A stretch of 64,000 nt of DNA from Ramlibacter sp. (GCA_030695945.1 JAUYOG010000064.1:103869-167868), one strand, 5' to 3'. Shown: positions 19,588-29,061, counted from the first letter of the stretch. The notes: generated by a model not told the origin, from the sequence alone. Made by a program: numbers and translations.

Positions 19588-19992
19588 ATGAACACCGAAC
19601 TCGAGACCACCGACCGCCGGGAGCCGCAGGTGCGCAGCGGCGACGGGAAGGACCGCGACCAGCCTTTCGTGGTGCCGCCGGTCGACGTGTACGAAGACGA
19701 AGCCGGCATCACCTTGCTGGCGGACGTGCCAGGTGTTTCGCGCGACCGGCTGGGCGTTCGCGTGGACGGCGACAGCCTGGTGCTCGAGGCCACCGCGTCC
19801 ACAGCGCAGCCGGAAGGCATGCAGCTGGTCTATGGGGAGGCCCGGTTCCCGTCCTACCGGCGCGAGTTCACGCTCAGCCGCGAACTCGACGCGTCGCGCA
19901 TCGAGGCCAGCCTCAAGGATGGGGTACTCAGGCTCGCGATCCCCAAGCTGGAAGAGGCCAAGCCCCGGCGCATCGAAGTGCGCGTGGACTGA
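19588..19992 (+). CDS. second Hsp20/alpha-crystallin family protein
   Basis: A 134-residue small heat-shock protein. The alpha-crystallin domain runs from about 29 to 131 (VVPPVDVYEDEAGITLLADVPGVSRDRLGVRVDGDSLVLEATAS, then YRREFTLSRELDASRIEASLKDGVLRLAIPKLEEAKPRRIEVRVD). The N-terminal arm is short and acidic (TELETTDRREPQVRSGDGKDRDQ). It has an AAGGAGAG site upstream. Pairs of divergent small heat-shock proteins often form mixed oligomers; that is an inference here. Confidence 0.93.
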   Translation: MNTELETTDRREPQVRSGDGKDRDQPFVVPPVDVYEDEAGITLLADVPGVSRDRLGVRVDGDSLVLEATASTAQPEGMQLVYGEARFPSYRREFTLSRELDASRIEASLKDGVLRLAIPKLEEAKPRRIEVRVD

Positions 19993-20128
19993 CTGCCACC
20001 CTACCGGTCCCCGGCCGCCCACCCGGGCTCCATAAAAAGTGCGCGGCCCAGCCCCGCGCCGGGCCGCACGGAGGTAAAGTCCGTGCGATCATGGCGAAAG
20101 CTGTCTGGCGGCGGCAAGGAGACCGGAG

Positions 20129-20515
20129 TTGGCCCTGAAAGCGTTCGTGGTGGAGGACAATGTCTCGATTCGCGAGAGCCTGATCGAAGCCCTGGCGGAG
20201 CTCGCCGACATCCAGACCGGTGGCGTCGCCAGCAACGAGCGAGCCGCCATCGCCTGGCTCACCAACCCGGACAACGAGTGGGACATCGCCATCGTCGACC
20301 TGATCCTCGAGCCCGGCGGCAGCGGCTTTGGCGTTCTCAGGGCGCTGCAGGGCCGCAAGCCCGGCCGCAAGATGGTCGTGCTCACGGGAGCCGCCAACCC
20401 GGAGGTGCGGCACCAATGCGAAGCGCTGGGCAGCGACGGCGTTTTCGACAAGTCGATCGAAACCGACGCCCTGATGGACTACTGCCTGCGGCTGTCGCAA
20501 GCGGCGGCGGGCTGA
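20129..20515 (+). CDS. CheY-like response regulator receiver protein (128 aa)
   Basis: A stand-alone receiver domain without an output domain. The acidic pocket is Glu9-Asp10 (FVVEDN) and the phosphoacceptor is Asp57 (DIAIVDLIL); the switch residue Thr is in VVLTGAA and the conserved Lys in VFDKS. The start is a TTG at 20129 with AAGGAGA upstream. With no DNA-binding part it probably acts by protein contact, for example in a phosphorelay with the hybrid kinase at 25.2-27.7 kb or with the receiver gene just downstream. Confidence 0.85.
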   Translation: MALKAFVVEDNVSIRESLIEALAELADIQTGGVASNERAAIAWLTNPDNEWDIAIVDLILEPGGSGFGVLRALQGRKPGRKMVVLTGAANPEVRHQCEALGSDGVFDKSIETDALMDYCLRLSQAAAG

Positions 20516-20681
20516 GCCGGTTGCCGTCGGCGCGATGCCGGCCGCGGGAACCGGGTGGTACCCATGCCGCGGGGACGCTGTGCGAAAATATATTTACAGC
20601 CGCGCCCGCCCGAAGAGGCGGAAAGCGGCTGGACAGGGAGAGTCCGGCCAACAGCCGGAGTGGAACCTTTCGTTGGGCCCG

Positions 20682-21131
20682 ATGATGAACCACGCCGCGA
20701 TTCTCGTGGTGGATGACAACCCCGATCACCTCGAGCTGACCGTGATGGCGCTCGGCGACTGTTGCGACCCGAAAGATATCGCCACCGCGACCGACGGCGT
20801 GGAGGCGCTGGACTACCTGTTCGGCCGAGGCGCGCACGCGGGGCGTGACCCCAGCCAGCAGCCGCAGCTGATCATCCTGGACATGAAGCTCGTGCGCCTG
20901 CACGGGCTGGACGTCCTCAAGGCCGTCCGCCACGATCCCCGCACCGCCACCATTCCCGTCGTCATGCACTCGTCGTCGACCGAAAAGGGCGACATCGCGG
21001 CCTGCTATGCCAGCGGCGCCAACAGCTACGTGCGCAAGGCCACCGACTACGACGAGCTGCGCCGCAAGATGCGCCAGGTGCACGATTTCTGGATGACCGT
21101 CAACGAGCGCTACCGCCCCGCGGGCGGCTGA
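20682..21131 (+). CDS. Rcp1-type single-domain response regulator
   Basis: A receiver protein of 149 residues. ILVVDDNPDHLELTVMAL holds Asp11-Asp12, and Asp67 in QLIILDMKL is the phosphoacceptor. HSSS supplies the switch Ser, and SYVRKATDYDEL the conserved Lys. The layout with a long loop before the phospho-Asp resembles Rcp1, the partner of bacteriophytochrome kinases, but no phytochrome gene is nearby. Tandem ATGs at 20682 and 20685 lack a clear Shine-Dalgarno; the nearest GGAG is about 25 bases away. Confidence 0.82.
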   Translation: MMNHAAILVVDDNPDHLELTVMALGDCCDPKDIATATDGVEALDYLFGRGAHAGRDPSQQPQLIILDMKLVRLHGLDVLKAVRHDPRTATIPVVMHSSSTEKGDIAACYASGANSYVRKATDYDELRRKMRQVHDFWMTVNERYRPAGG

Positions 21132-21135
21132 ACAT

Positions 21136-21208
21136 GGCGCCCACGCTTGTCACTTCGTGTACTTCGCTGCCCCCCGAGGGGGCTTCAGTCGCCTTGGGGC
21201 GGCCCGGC
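21136..21208. repeat. palindromic GC repeat, intergenic copy 2
   Basis: It begins GCGCCCACGCTTGTC, has the centre GCCCCCCGAGGGGGC and ends GGGGCGGCCCGGC. It is the reverse complement of the pattern found inside gcvT at 13896-13961. It sits between convergent genes, the normal location for this repeat, and may form a strong hairpin that ends transcription from both sides. Confidence 0.78.
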
Positions 21209-21227
21209 GCCGCCTGACGCACCGCCC

Positions 21228-21878
21228 TCAGGCTCCTTCCGCGATCTGGCGCAGCGCCTGCTCGAACACCTCGGGCGGCTGGCCACCCTGGATCAGGTGG
21301 CGGTCGTTCACGATCACCGCCGGCACGGCGTGGATGCCCTGGTCCAGGTAGAACTGCTCGCGCTCCCGGACCTCGCTTGCGAACTCGTCGCCCGCGAGGA
21401 TTTCACGTGCGCGGGCGGTGTCGAGGCCGGCCTCCGCCGCGGCCCGCACCAGCACGTCGTGGTCGCCGGGGCTGCGGCCGTCGGTGAAATAGGCCTTGAG
21501 CAACGCCTTCTTCAGCGCGTGCTGGCGCTCACCACCCTCCAGGGCCGCCCAATGCAGGAGGCGATGCGCATCGAAGGTGTTATAGACCCGGCCACGCCCC
21601 TCCTTGCGGAATTCGAAACCCACGGCCGCGCCCCTTTCCCGGATCGCCTCTCGCGCCTGGGCCTGCTGCCCGGGCGTCGTGCGGTATTTCTGCGTGAGGT
21701 GTTCGGTGATGTCCTGGCCGGCCGGGGGCATCGCGGGATTGAGCTCGAACGGCTGGAAGTGCAACTCGGGTTTCACGTCGCCGGCCAGGCGCTCGAGCGC
21801 GCGCTCGAGCGACGCCAGGCCGATGGCGCACCACGGGCAGGAGACATCGGAGACGAAATCGATCTTGAGGGCTTTCAT
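21228..21878 (-). CDS. DsbA family oxidoreductase (FrnE-like)
   Basis: A 216-residue cytoplasmic thioredoxin-fold protein. The start is taken at MKALKIDFVSD (21878). CPWC (about residues 14-17) is the redox pair; the helical insert contains HRLLHWAALEGG, and the cis-Pro region is IHAVPAVIVND. FrnE-type proteins act in oxidative-stress resistance or as 2-hydroxychromene-2-carboxylate isomerase relatives. There is no signal peptide, so this is not the periplasmic DsbA. The neighbours also suggest a stress role. Confidence 0.88.
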   Translation of the reverse strand: MKALKIDFVSDVSCPWCAIGLASLERALERLAGDVKPELHFQPFELNPAMPPAGQDITEHLTQKYRTTPGQQAQAREAIRERGAAVGFEFRKEGRGRVYNTFDAHRLLHWAALEGGERQHALKKALLKAYFTDGRSPGDHDVLVRAAAEAGLDTARAREILAGDEFASEVREREQFYLDQGIHAVPAVIVNDRHLIQGGQPPEVFEQALRQIAEGA

Positions 21879-21929
21879 GCAAGGCACTGCAGTGGCTTTC
21901 CACGCCCTTTGCAGGCGCGCTGAAAGACC

Positions 21930-22697
21930 TCAGAGGCTCCGGATGAAGCCCGCCACCAGTCCCGCGAATTCGGCCGGCTTTTCGACGGCGCTCAGGTGCG
22001 CCGTATCGATGGTGGCCAGCTCGGCGCCCGAGATCGCCTGGCAGATCGCCTCCGACATCGCAAGGGGCGAGGCCTCGTCACGCAGGCCGGCAATGACGAG
22101 CGTGGGGCAGGCAACGAGCGGGTTCGTGGTTCGGAAGTCGATTCGCGAGACCGCCTCGCACGCGGCCGCATAGGACATGGGATCGGTCGCTTCCAGCACG
22201 GTGCGCAGCGCCGCCACGCGGCCCGCGCCTTGCGCGTCCCGGCGGAAGCCAGGCGTGAACCAGCGCTGCAAGGCGCCGTCGGCGATGGCTCCCATGCCCT
22301 GGTTCGTGACCGTCTCGATGCGGGCACGCCACAGGCCACGCGCGGTGTCGTCGTAGTAGCTGGAGGAGTTGGCGACGACGATGCTGCCGACCAGGTGGGG
22401 ATGCCGCACGGCGATTTGCTGGGCCACCATGCCGCCCATGGAGATGCCGACGAAGTGCACCGGCCCATCGAACTGCGAAACGACCAGTGCCGCGGCGTCG
22501 TCCGCCATGTCCCCGATACCAAAAGGGCCCGGCACGGTGTCCGATTTGCCATGGCCCCGGTGGTCGTATCGCAGGACCGTGTACCCGGGAGCGAGCTGCG
22601 CCGCCGTCTCGTCCCACATCGTCAGGTCGCACCCGAGCGCATGACTGAGCACGATGGCGGGGCCCCGTCCCTGCCTGACGAAATTCAGCTTCGGCAT
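21930..22697 (-). CDS. alpha/beta hydrolase, 3-oxoadipate enol-lactonase-like
   Basis: A 255-residue alpha/beta hydrolase starting at the ATG at 22697, which has GGGAGG upstream. The oxyanion region is VLSHALGCDLTMWD, the nucleophile Ser is in GISMGG (about 94-99), the acid is the Asp in AGLRDEASP and the His is in TAHLSAVEKP. The order and spacing resemble PcaD. The PcaC-like gene is at 5 kb, so the two are not in one operon. The substrate is unproven. Confidence 0.82.
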   Translation of the reverse strand: MPKLNFVRQGRGPAIVLSHALGCDLTMWDETAAQLAPGYTVLRYDHRGHGKSDTVPGPFGIGDMADDAAALVVSQFDGPVHFVGISMGGMVAQQIAVRHPHLVGSIVVANSSSYYDDTARGLWRARIETVTNQGMGAIADGALQRWFTPGFRRDAQGAGRVAALRTVLEATDPMSYAAACEAVSRIDFRTTNPLVACPTLVIAGLRDEASPLAMSEAICQAISGAELATIDTAHLSAVEKPAEFAGLVAGFIRSL

Positions 22698-22760
22698 CGC
22701 TCCCTCCCGCATGTCGTCCCTGGCCGCTTTATACGCCTTCGGCGAAAGGCAGGGGGCATT

Positions 22761-23780
22761 TCAGTCGCCGACGCTCCCCGTGACCGGCAGCACGATGCCG
22801 GTGATGTAGCTCGAGCACACGGGCGAGGCCAGGAAAACATACGCCGGCGAGAGTTCTTCGGGCTGGGCCGGCCGCTTCATGTCGGTCTTCTCGCCGAATG
22901 TCGCCACCTTGCCGGCGGGCGCGTCGGCCGGGTTCAGCGGCGTCCAAACCGGGCCGGGTGCGATCGCGTTCACGCGGATGCCCTTGTCGATCAGGTTGCT
23001 GGCCAGCGACATGGTGAACGCATGGATCGCGCCCTTGGTCGCCGAGTAATCCAGCAGGTGCGAGCTGCCGCGCAAGCCGGTCACCGAGCCGGTGTTGATG
23101 ATGCAGGCGCCCTTCTTCAGGTGCGGGATCGCGGCGCGCGCCATGTAGAAGTAGCCGAAGATATTGGTCTTCATGGTTTCCTCCAGGCGCTCGTCCGACA
23201 CGTCTTCCAGCTTGTCGGCGTGCAACTGGAACGCGGCGTTGTTCACGAGGACGTCGAGCCGGTCGAACCGCTGCACGGTCTTCTCGACCGCGTCCTTGCA
23301 GAACTTCGAGTCCTTGACGTCGCCCGCGATCAGCAGGCACTCACGCCCTTCGTTCTCGACGTGGCGCTTGGTCTCCTGCGCATCCTCGTGCGAGTTGAGG
23401 TAGACGATCGCCACGTCCGCGCCCTCGCGCGCGAAGAGCACGGCGACCGCGCGGCCGATGCCCGAATCGCCGCCGGTGATGAGCGCCGCCATGCCCTCGA
23501 GCTTGCCGCTGCCGCGGTAGTCGGGAGCGTCGAACTGGGGCCTGAGCGCCATGTCCGCCTCCACACCCGGCTTTTCCATGTGTTGCGCCGGCAGTGGCGG
23601 CTCGGGCTGCTCGCGCGTTCCGGCCTGAACGGCCTTGTGCTCTTTCTGCCCCTTTTCGCCGCCCTGCCCGCCCTTCGCCTCGTCCTTGCGGTCCTGTTCA
23701 CGCTGCAACTCTCGCTGCTTCTCGCCGGTCGCGTCGGCGGTGGATTCGCGGGGCGGGTTCTTGGCGGTGGGCTTGGCCAT
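22761..23780 (-). CDS. YghA-like SDR family oxidoreductase with charged N-terminus
   Basis: A 339-residue SDR of the YghA/general stress protein 39 group. The first 55 residues are a Lys/Glu/Arg-rich, likely disordered tail (ADATGEKQRELQREQDRKDEAKGG). The Rossmann core then shows TGGDSGIGRA, VNNAA, the catalytic Ser in INTGSVTG and YSATK, and APGPVWTPL. Related proteins occur beside stress genes and probably reduce reactive carbonyls with NADP. The charged tail is longer than in the E. coli homologue. Confidence 0.88.
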   Translation of the reverse strand: MAKPTAKNPPRESTADATGEKQRELQREQDRKDEAKGGQGGEKGQKEHKAVQAGTREQPEPPLPAQHMEKPGVEADMALRPQFDAPDYRGSGKLEGMAALITGGDSGIGRAVAVLFAREGADVAIVYLNSHEDAQETKRHVENEGRECLLIAGDVKDSKFCKDAVEKTVQRFDRLDVLVNNAAFQLHADKLEDVSDERLEETMKTNIFGYFYMARAAIPHLKKGACIINTGSVTGLRGSSHLLDYSATKGAIHAFTMSLASNLIDKGIRVNAIAPGPVWTPLNPADAPAGKVATFGEKTDMKRPAQPEELSPAYVFLASPVCSSYITGIVLPVTGSVGD

Positions 23781-23879
23781 GGGAGGCTCCTTCAGGGCAA
23801 AGAACCACTATGGCGCCCGCTGCGCCCGCGCCTTGTCGAACGACGCGAAGCCGAGGCGTAGGAAGCGGACTACGGAAGC

Positions 23880-24905
23880 CTAGACGTGGCCGAGGATGGG
23901 ATGCGGCTCGTACGGCGCCTCGAGCTCGCCGATCTCTTCCCTGGAGAGCTGCACGTCCAGCGCGGCCGCCGCCTGGTCGAGCTGGTACGTCTTGCTCGCG
24001 CCGACGATCGGCGCCGTGACACCCTTGTGCAGGAGCCACGCGTAGGCCAGCGTGGCATTGCTCACGCCCTTCTTCGCAGCCAGTTTCGCGAGCGTTTCCA
24101 CCACCTTGAAGTCGCTCTTGCGGTAGTAGTAGTTCTGCGCGATGTCGTCGGTCTTCGCGCGGCTCGTCTCGCCGGCTTCCTTGTCGCCCGCTTTGCGGTT
24201 GCCGGCGAGGAAGCCCCGCGCCAGGGGGCTCCAGGGGATCAGCGCCACGCCCTGGTCGCGGCACAGCGGGACCATCTCGCGCTCCTCTTCGCGGTACGCC
24301 AGGTTGTAGTGGTTCTGCATGCTGGCGAACGGCGTCCATCCTCGCGCCCGGGCGATCTGCTGCATCTTGGCGAATTGCCATGCGTACATGCTGCTCGCCC
24401 CGAGGTACCGCACCTTGCCCGCCTTGACCAGGTCGTGCAGGGCCTCCATGGTCTCTTCCATCGAGGTGTCCTGGTCGAGGCGGTGGATCTGGTACAGGTC
24501 GATGTAGTCGGTGCCCAGCCGTTTCAGGCTGGCGTCCACCGCATGGAAAAGGCGCTTGCGCGACAGGCCGTCCATGTTCGGGCGCCGGTCCGGCTTGCCG
24601 GCACTGCTGGCCCCGCCCTTGAAGCCCAGGTCGACCGGGTAATACACCTTGGTGGCGATGGCGATTTCCTCGCGCTTGCAGAACTCGCGCAGGAACTTGC
24701 CGGTGAGCACCTCGCTCTCGCCGGCCGAGTACATGTCGGCGGTGTCGAAGAAATTGATGCCCAGCTCGACAGCGTGCCTCACGACCGGCCTGGAGGCGTC
24801 CTCATCCATGATCCAGGGCCGCCATTGCGGCGAGCCGTAGGTCATCATGCCCAGGCAGATTCGCGAGACTTTCAGGCCGGTGTTGCCCAGGCGCGTGTAT
24901 TGCAT
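23880..24905 (-). CDS. aldo/keto reductase
   Basis: A 341-residue (alpha/beta)8 NADPH-dependent aldo/keto reductase of the YajO/IolS-like group. It starts MQYTRLGNTGLKVSRICLGMMTYG. The catalytic set is Asp and Tyr in FDTADMYSAGESE, Lys in ATKVYYP and His in QIHRLD. The cofactor-binding tail includes APIVGASKTYQLDQAAAAL. It neighbours an SDR and a stress cluster, which suggests carbonyl detoxification. Substrate not predictable. Confidence 0.92.
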   Translation of the reverse strand: MQYTRLGNTGLKVSRICLGMMTYGSPQWRPWIMDEDASRPVVRHAVELGINFFDTADMYSAGESEVLTGKFLREFCKREEIAIATKVYYPVDLGFKGGASSAGKPDRRPNMDGLSRKRLFHAVDASLKRLGTDYIDLYQIHRLDQDTSMEETMEALHDLVKAGKVRYLGASSMYAWQFAKMQQIARARGWTPFASMQNHYNLAYREEEREMVPLCRDQGVALIPWSPLARGFLAGNRKAGDKEAGETSRAKTDDIAQNYYYRKSDFKVVETLAKLAAKKGVSNATLAYAWLLHKGVTAPIVGASKTYQLDQAAAALDVQLSREEIGELEAPYEPHPILGHV

Positions 24906-24966
24906 GCTTGTTTCTCCTCGAAGCCCAGCACTTTACGGCTTCCGGGGAAATCATGCCTGCGATGGG

Positions 24967-25152
24967 TCAACCCGCGTGCGGCAGCTTCTGGTTGAGGTAC
25001 TTGCGCACTTCATGCACCTGGTGGCCGGCATGGTGGACGGCTTCGCGCAGCTGGTCGATGCTCACATCGAAGATGCGGCACCAGTACGCCACGTCCATCT
25101 GCTGCGTCAGGTCGATGCGCTGGGCCACGGCGGTGTCGGGGGTATCGTCCAT
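24967..25152 (-). CDS. DUF3606 domain protein
   Basis: A 61-residue protein. The core WCRIFDVSIDQLREAVHHAGHQVHEVRKYLNQK matches the DUF3606 pattern (a WxxxFGVSxxxLxxAVxxVGxxxxxVRxYL type). The ATG at 25152 has AAGGAG at good spacing. DUF3606 genes are typically stress- or stationary-phase-associated in betaproteobacteria and rhizobia as I recall; no biochemical role is known. Confidence 0.8.
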   Translation of the reverse strand: MDDTPDTAVAQRIDLTQQMDVAYWCRIFDVSIDQLREAVHHAGHQVHEVRKYLNQKLPHAG

Positions 25153-25200
25153 GCAAGCTCCTTGCGGGTGGGTTGCCGGTGAGCCTGTTCTGATCGGCGC

Positions 25201-27666
25201 TCAGAGGCGCAAGTTCCGCGACAGTTCCTGCAGGCGGGCGGGGTCCACCGGCTTGGTCCAGTGGTCGTCGAACCCGGCGTCGGCCGCGCGCCGCTTGTCC
25301 TCGTACTGGCCCCAGCCCGTCAGTGCGATGAGCCGTGGCTGCCGCATGCCGGTCACCTGGCGCAGTTGCCGCGCCACTTCGTAGCCGTTCAAGTCCGGCA
25401 GCCCGATGTCGAGCAGCACGACGTCCGGCTTGAACTGCGGCGCGCATGCGAGTGCACCCGTGCCGTCGTGCGCGACGAGTACCTCGTTGCCCAGCATCCG
25501 CAGGAGCTCGGCGAGGGTGTCGGCCGCGTCCCGGTTGTCGTCCACCACCAGGACACGTCTCGGCGCCGATGCCCCATTGCCGGCCATGGCGGGTCCGGCG
25601 GGCGGTTGCGCGGGGAGGAAAGAGGCATTGCGGGTGCGCGGCAGGTACACGATGAATTCGCTGCCCTGGCCGAGGCCCTCGCTGCGCGCCTCCACGGAGC
25701 CGCCGTGGAGGCGCACGAGGCCCTCGACCAGCGACAGGCCGATGCCCAGCCCGCCCTGGCTGCGCTCGGCCGGATGCGTCACTTGCGTGAACAGCGAGAA
25801 CACCTTGCCCAGCATCTCGGGCGGGATGCCCGCCCCGTTGTCGCGGATCCGCACGACGAAGCGCTCGGCCTCGGCCTCGACCGCCACCTCGATGCTGCCG
25901 CCTTGCCGCGTGTACTTGGCGGCGTTGTTGAGCAGGTTGGAGAACACCTGCGCGAGACGCACGGGGTCGGCGTCGAGATCGGTCGGCTCGTCGGGGAACC
26001 GCACGGACAGCCTGTGCTGCGCCGCCTCGATGTGGGGACGGCTCGTTTCGAGCGCGCTGCCCAGGATGCTCACGAGGTTGGTGTGCTGCTTCTTCAGCTC
26101 GATCTTGCCCGTGCTGATGCGCGAGACATCCAGCAGGTCGTCCACCAGGCGCGTGAGCTGGCCGATCTGCCGCTCGATCATGTCGGCGACCTGTTCCACC
26201 CGCCGCGCGTCGCCGGGCACGCGCTTGATGATGGACAGGCCGTTCCACACCGGCGCCAGGGGGTTTCGCAGCTCGTGCGCGAGCGTCGCCAGGAACACGT
26301 CCTTCGCACGGTCCGAATCGCGCAGGGTCTGCAGCAGGATCGCATTCTCGATCGCCACCGCGGCGCGCCCCGCCAGATCCCGCGCGAGCGCGAGGTCGTC
26401 CGCGGTATACCGCCGCCCCGACTCCGCCGAGACGAAAGTGATCACCCCCAGGGTGCGGCCCCGCACCGCCAGCGGCACGCCGATGTAGGAGCGCAGCCCC
26501 AGGCCGTGCAGCGCCGCGAGGTACTCGGGATTGCGCACCGCGCCCGCCAGGGTTTGCTCGGTGATGTCGCTGACCAGCTCGGCCTGACCCGTGCGCGCGA
26601 TGTTCCCCACGCCCGCGCCGGCGATCCGCTCCGGATCCGCCGCGAAGCGGCGGTATATCTCGCGCGCGAGGTCCTCCTTGCCCGGGTCCACATGGGCCAC
26701 GGACACACGTTGCAGGGTGCCCGCGCCGGCGAGCATGTCGACAGCGCACCAGTCCGCGAACCGCGGCACGGCCAGGTGCGCGATCTTGTCGAGCGTCGCC
26801 TGGTAATCGTCCAGCGCGGCGAGTTCGGCGCTGGCCCGCGCGAGGAACTTGAGGTCGGCTTCCGTCTTCTTGCGCGCCGTGATGTCCATGCACACGCCGG
26901 CAACGCTCCAGGGCTGGCCGCGTTCGTCGAGCAGGACCCTGCCCCTGCCTTCGAGCCAGTGGATGCTCGCGTCGGGCCACCGCACGCGGTACTCGACCCG
27001 CTGCTCGCTCTCCCGCTTGAGTGTGCCGCGCAGCACACCCGCAACCAGCTCGCGGTCTTCCGGCACGATCAGGTGGTAGTAGTCCGCCATCGGCAGCGGC
27101 CGCGTGTCGGGCGGCAGCCCGTGAAGCGCGTGCATGCCGGGCCACCAACTGATCTCGTGTGTCCTCAGGTCCGCCTGCCAGACGGCCATGCCGCCCGTTT
27201 CGACGGCGAGCTGCAAGCGCGCCTCGCCGGCCGCCAGCACGTGATTGAGCTCCTGCAGGCGGGCCTTGGCGAGGCGCTCTTCGGTGCGGTCCCGAAGGAT
27301 CTTCACGTAGCCGGTGATGGCGCCGCCCTCACCTCGCAGCGGCATCAGCTCGCCGGACGCGCAGAATCGCTCCCCGTTCTTGCGCACGTGCCAGCGCTCG
27401 TCGGATGCGCGGCCGCGGGTCCGCGCGGCTTCCATCTCGTCCTCCACCACGCCTGCGGCAACGTCCTCGGGCGTGAAGAAGCAGTGGACGGTCTGGCCGC
27501 ACATTTCCTCCTCGGTCCATCCCAGCACCCGGCGCGCGCCTTCGTTCCAGCTGACCACGCGCCCCTGCAAGTCCGACCCGACGATCGCGTAATCGACCGC
27601 GCTCTCGACGATCTGCCGGTAGTGGCCTTCGGCAGCGGTAGGAGCGGGCGGTGGGAGGTGCAGCAT
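25201..27666 (-). CDS. PAS-PAS-GAF hybrid sensor histidine kinase with C-terminal receiver
   Basis: An 821-residue soluble hybrid kinase. PAS1 with its PAC spans about 15-130 (VDYAIVGSDLQGRVVSWNEGARRVLGW), PAS2 about 150-268, and GAF about 285-445. HisKA has His464 in TLAHELRNPLAP, and HATPase follows (NLLNNAAKYT, DNGAGIPPEM, GGLGIGLSLV). A receiver occupies about 695-821 with Asp753 in VVLLDIGLPDLNG. There are no membrane segments, so it senses a cytoplasmic signal. It could feed phosphate to the two stand-alone receivers at 20-21 kb; this pairing is inferred from proximity. Confidence 0.92.
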   Translation of the reverse strand: MLHLPPPAPTAAEGHYRQIVESAVDYAIVGSDLQGRVVSWNEGARRVLGWTEEEMCGQTVHCFFTPEDVAAGVVEDEMEAARTRGRASDERWHVRKNGERFCASGELMPLRGEGGAITGYVKILRDRTEERLAKARLQELNHVLAAGEARLQLAVETGGMAVWQADLRTHEISWWPGMHALHGLPPDTRPLPMADYYHLIVPEDRELVAGVLRGTLKRESEQRVEYRVRWPDASIHWLEGRGRVLLDERGQPWSVAGVCMDITARKKTEADLKFLARASAELAALDDYQATLDKIAHLAVPRFADWCAVDMLAGAGTLQRVSVAHVDPGKEDLAREIYRRFAADPERIAGAGVGNIARTGQAELVSDITEQTLAGAVRNPEYLAALHGLGLRSYIGVPLAVRGRTLGVITFVSAESGRRYTADDLALARDLAGRAAVAIENAILLQTLRDSDRAKDVFLATLAHELRNPLAPVWNGLSIIKRVPGDARRVEQVADMIERQIGQLTRLVDDLLDVSRISTGKIELKKQHTNLVSILGSALETSRPHIEAAQHRLSVRFPDEPTDLDADPVRLAQVFSNLLNNAAKYTRQGGSIEVAVEAEAERFVVRIRDNGAGIPPEMLGKVFSLFTQVTHPAERSQGGLGIGLSLVEGLVRLHGGSVEARSEGLGQGSEFIVYLPRTRNASFLPAQPPAGPAMAGNGASAPRRVLVVDDNRDAADTLAELLRMLGNEVLVAHDGTGALACAPQFKPDVVLLDIGLPDLNGYEVARQLRQVTGMRQPRLIALTGWGQYEDKRRAADAGFDDHWTKPVDPARLQELSRNLRL

Positions 27667-27816
27667 GGCGTCAACCTGCGCTTGAAGCCTAGCGCGAACG
27701 ACCCGTTTCAGGTGAAACGCGGCGACCCGCTGAATGGCCCATACGGGCTGTTTGACAGGCGTGGCCGAGCTGGCCAGGGCACTGCCGAGCAGGGCCGCCC
27801 GCGGGTTTCGCCCGTC

Positions 27817-28914
27817 TCAGAGGAACGAGGAAGCGATGGCCCCGACCGGCGGCGTGACGTCGCCGTTCTGGGCACGCTGGCGCAACGCGTGCTCCATCAC
27901 GACCAGCGCCAGCATGGCTTCGGCGATCGGCGTGGCACGGATGCCCACGCAGGGGTCGTGCCTGCCCTTGGTGACGACCTGCGCCGCCTCGCCCTTCAGG
28001 TTGATCGTCTCGCGCGGCGTGATGATCGAGCTCGTGGGCTTGATCGCGATGGCCACCTCGAGGTCCTGCCCGGAGCTGATGCCGCCCAGCACGCCGCCGG
28101 CGTTGTTGGTGCGGAAACCGCGCGGGGTCGGCGAGTCGCCGTGCGTGGAGCCGCGCTGAGTGACGCTGCCGAAGCCGGCGCCGATCTCGACGCCCTTCAC
28201 GGCGTTGATGCCCATCATGGCGTAGGCGATATCCGCGTCCAGCTTGTCGAACAAGGGCTCGCCCAGGCCGACGGGGACGCCCGAGGCCGTGACACGGATG
28301 CGCGCCCCGCAGGAGTCGCCGGCCTTGCGCAGGCTATCCATGTACTCCTCCAGCACCGAGACGTCGGCCACCGGGGCGAAGAACGGGTTGTTGGGCACGT
28401 GGTCCCAGCTCTCGAAGGGGATCACGATGTCGCCGATCTGCTGCATGCAGCCGCGAAAGACCGTGCCGTATCTTTCGGCCAGCCACTTCTTCGCGACCGC
28501 GCCGGCGGCCACCATGGGCGCCGTGAGGCGCGCCGACGCCCGGCCGCCGCCCCGTGGGTCGCGCAGGCCGTATTTCTGCAGGTAGGTGTAGTCCGCGTGG
28601 CCGGGGCGAAAGGTCTGCGCGATGTCGGAATAGTCCTTGCTGCGCTGGTCGGTATTGCGAATGAGAAGCCCTATGGGCGTGCCCGTGGTCTTGCCTTCGT
28701 ATACGCCCGAGAGGATCTCGACCTTGTCTTCTTCCTGGCGCTGCGTGACGTGGCGGCTGGTGCCGGGCCGGCGGCGGTCCAGGTCAGGCTGGATGTCGGC
28801 TTCGGACAGCGCCATGCCGGGCGGGCAGCCGTCGATCACGCAGCCGATGGCCGGGCCGTGCGATTCCCCGAAGTTGGTGACCGCGAAAAGTGTGCCGAAT
28901 GTGCTGCCGCTCAT
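27817..28914 (-). CDS. aroC: chorismate synthase
   Basis: A 365-residue FMN-dependent enzyme making chorismate from EPSP. It starts [32 protein letters not shown], with the active-site His in GESHG, then [63 protein letters not shown], and DSCGARIRV. The length is normal. No Shine-Dalgarno is visible before the ATG. Together with aroA-cmk, pheA and tyrA elsewhere in the window it covers the end of the aromatic pathway. Confidence 0.97.
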   Translation of the reverse strand: MSGSTFGTLFAVTNFGESHGPAIGCVIDGCPPGMALSEADIQPDLDRRRPGTSRHVTQRQEEDKVEILSGVYEGKTTGTPIGLLIRNTDQRSKDYSDIAQTFRPGHADYTYLQKYGLRDPRGGGRASARLTAPMVAAGAVAKKWLAERYGTVFRGCMQQIGDIVIPFESWDHVPNNPFFAPVADVSVLEEYMDSLRKAGDSCGARIRVTASGVPVGLGEPLFDKLDADIAYAMMGINAVKGVEIGAGFGSVTQRGSTHGDSPTPRGFRTNNAGGVLGGISSGQDLEVAIAIKPTSSIITPRETINLKGEAAQVVTKGRHDPCVGIRATPIAEAMLALVVMEHALRQRAQNGDVTPPVGAIASSFL

Positions 28915-29030
28915 AAAAAATATGCACCCGGATCGCGGAGCGATGCCCGAGTGGCTTGATCAGACTCTCGAGTGTATTCCACGCAATGGCACCGGACCGC
29001 GCGGAACAACGTGCAGCGCGGTCCCGCAAT

Positions 29031-29061
29031 GGAAAAGGCCGGATTCACTCCGGCCTTTTCC
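29031..29061. terminator. bidirectional terminator-type hairpin
   Basis: Perfect 13-bp arms GGAAAAGGCCGGA and TCCGGCCTTTTCC enclose TTCAC. It lies downstream of the CBS-domain gene and upstream of aroC. The T-tract at the end of either arm makes it able to work on both strands, so aroC probably has its own promoter. Confidence 0.8.

Noticed and set aside
20516..20681. Possible small gene or promoter between the two receiver genes
   Set aside because: There is an AT-rich TATATTTACA patch but no clear -35/-10 pair or start with a ribosome-binding site; I did not call a feature.
25261..28959. Very long plus-strand open frame (1232 codons) across the hybrid kinase and aroC
   Set aside because: It is antisense to two well-recognised genes and has the Arg/Ala/His-rich composition of a high-GC shadow frame; no domain is recognisable.
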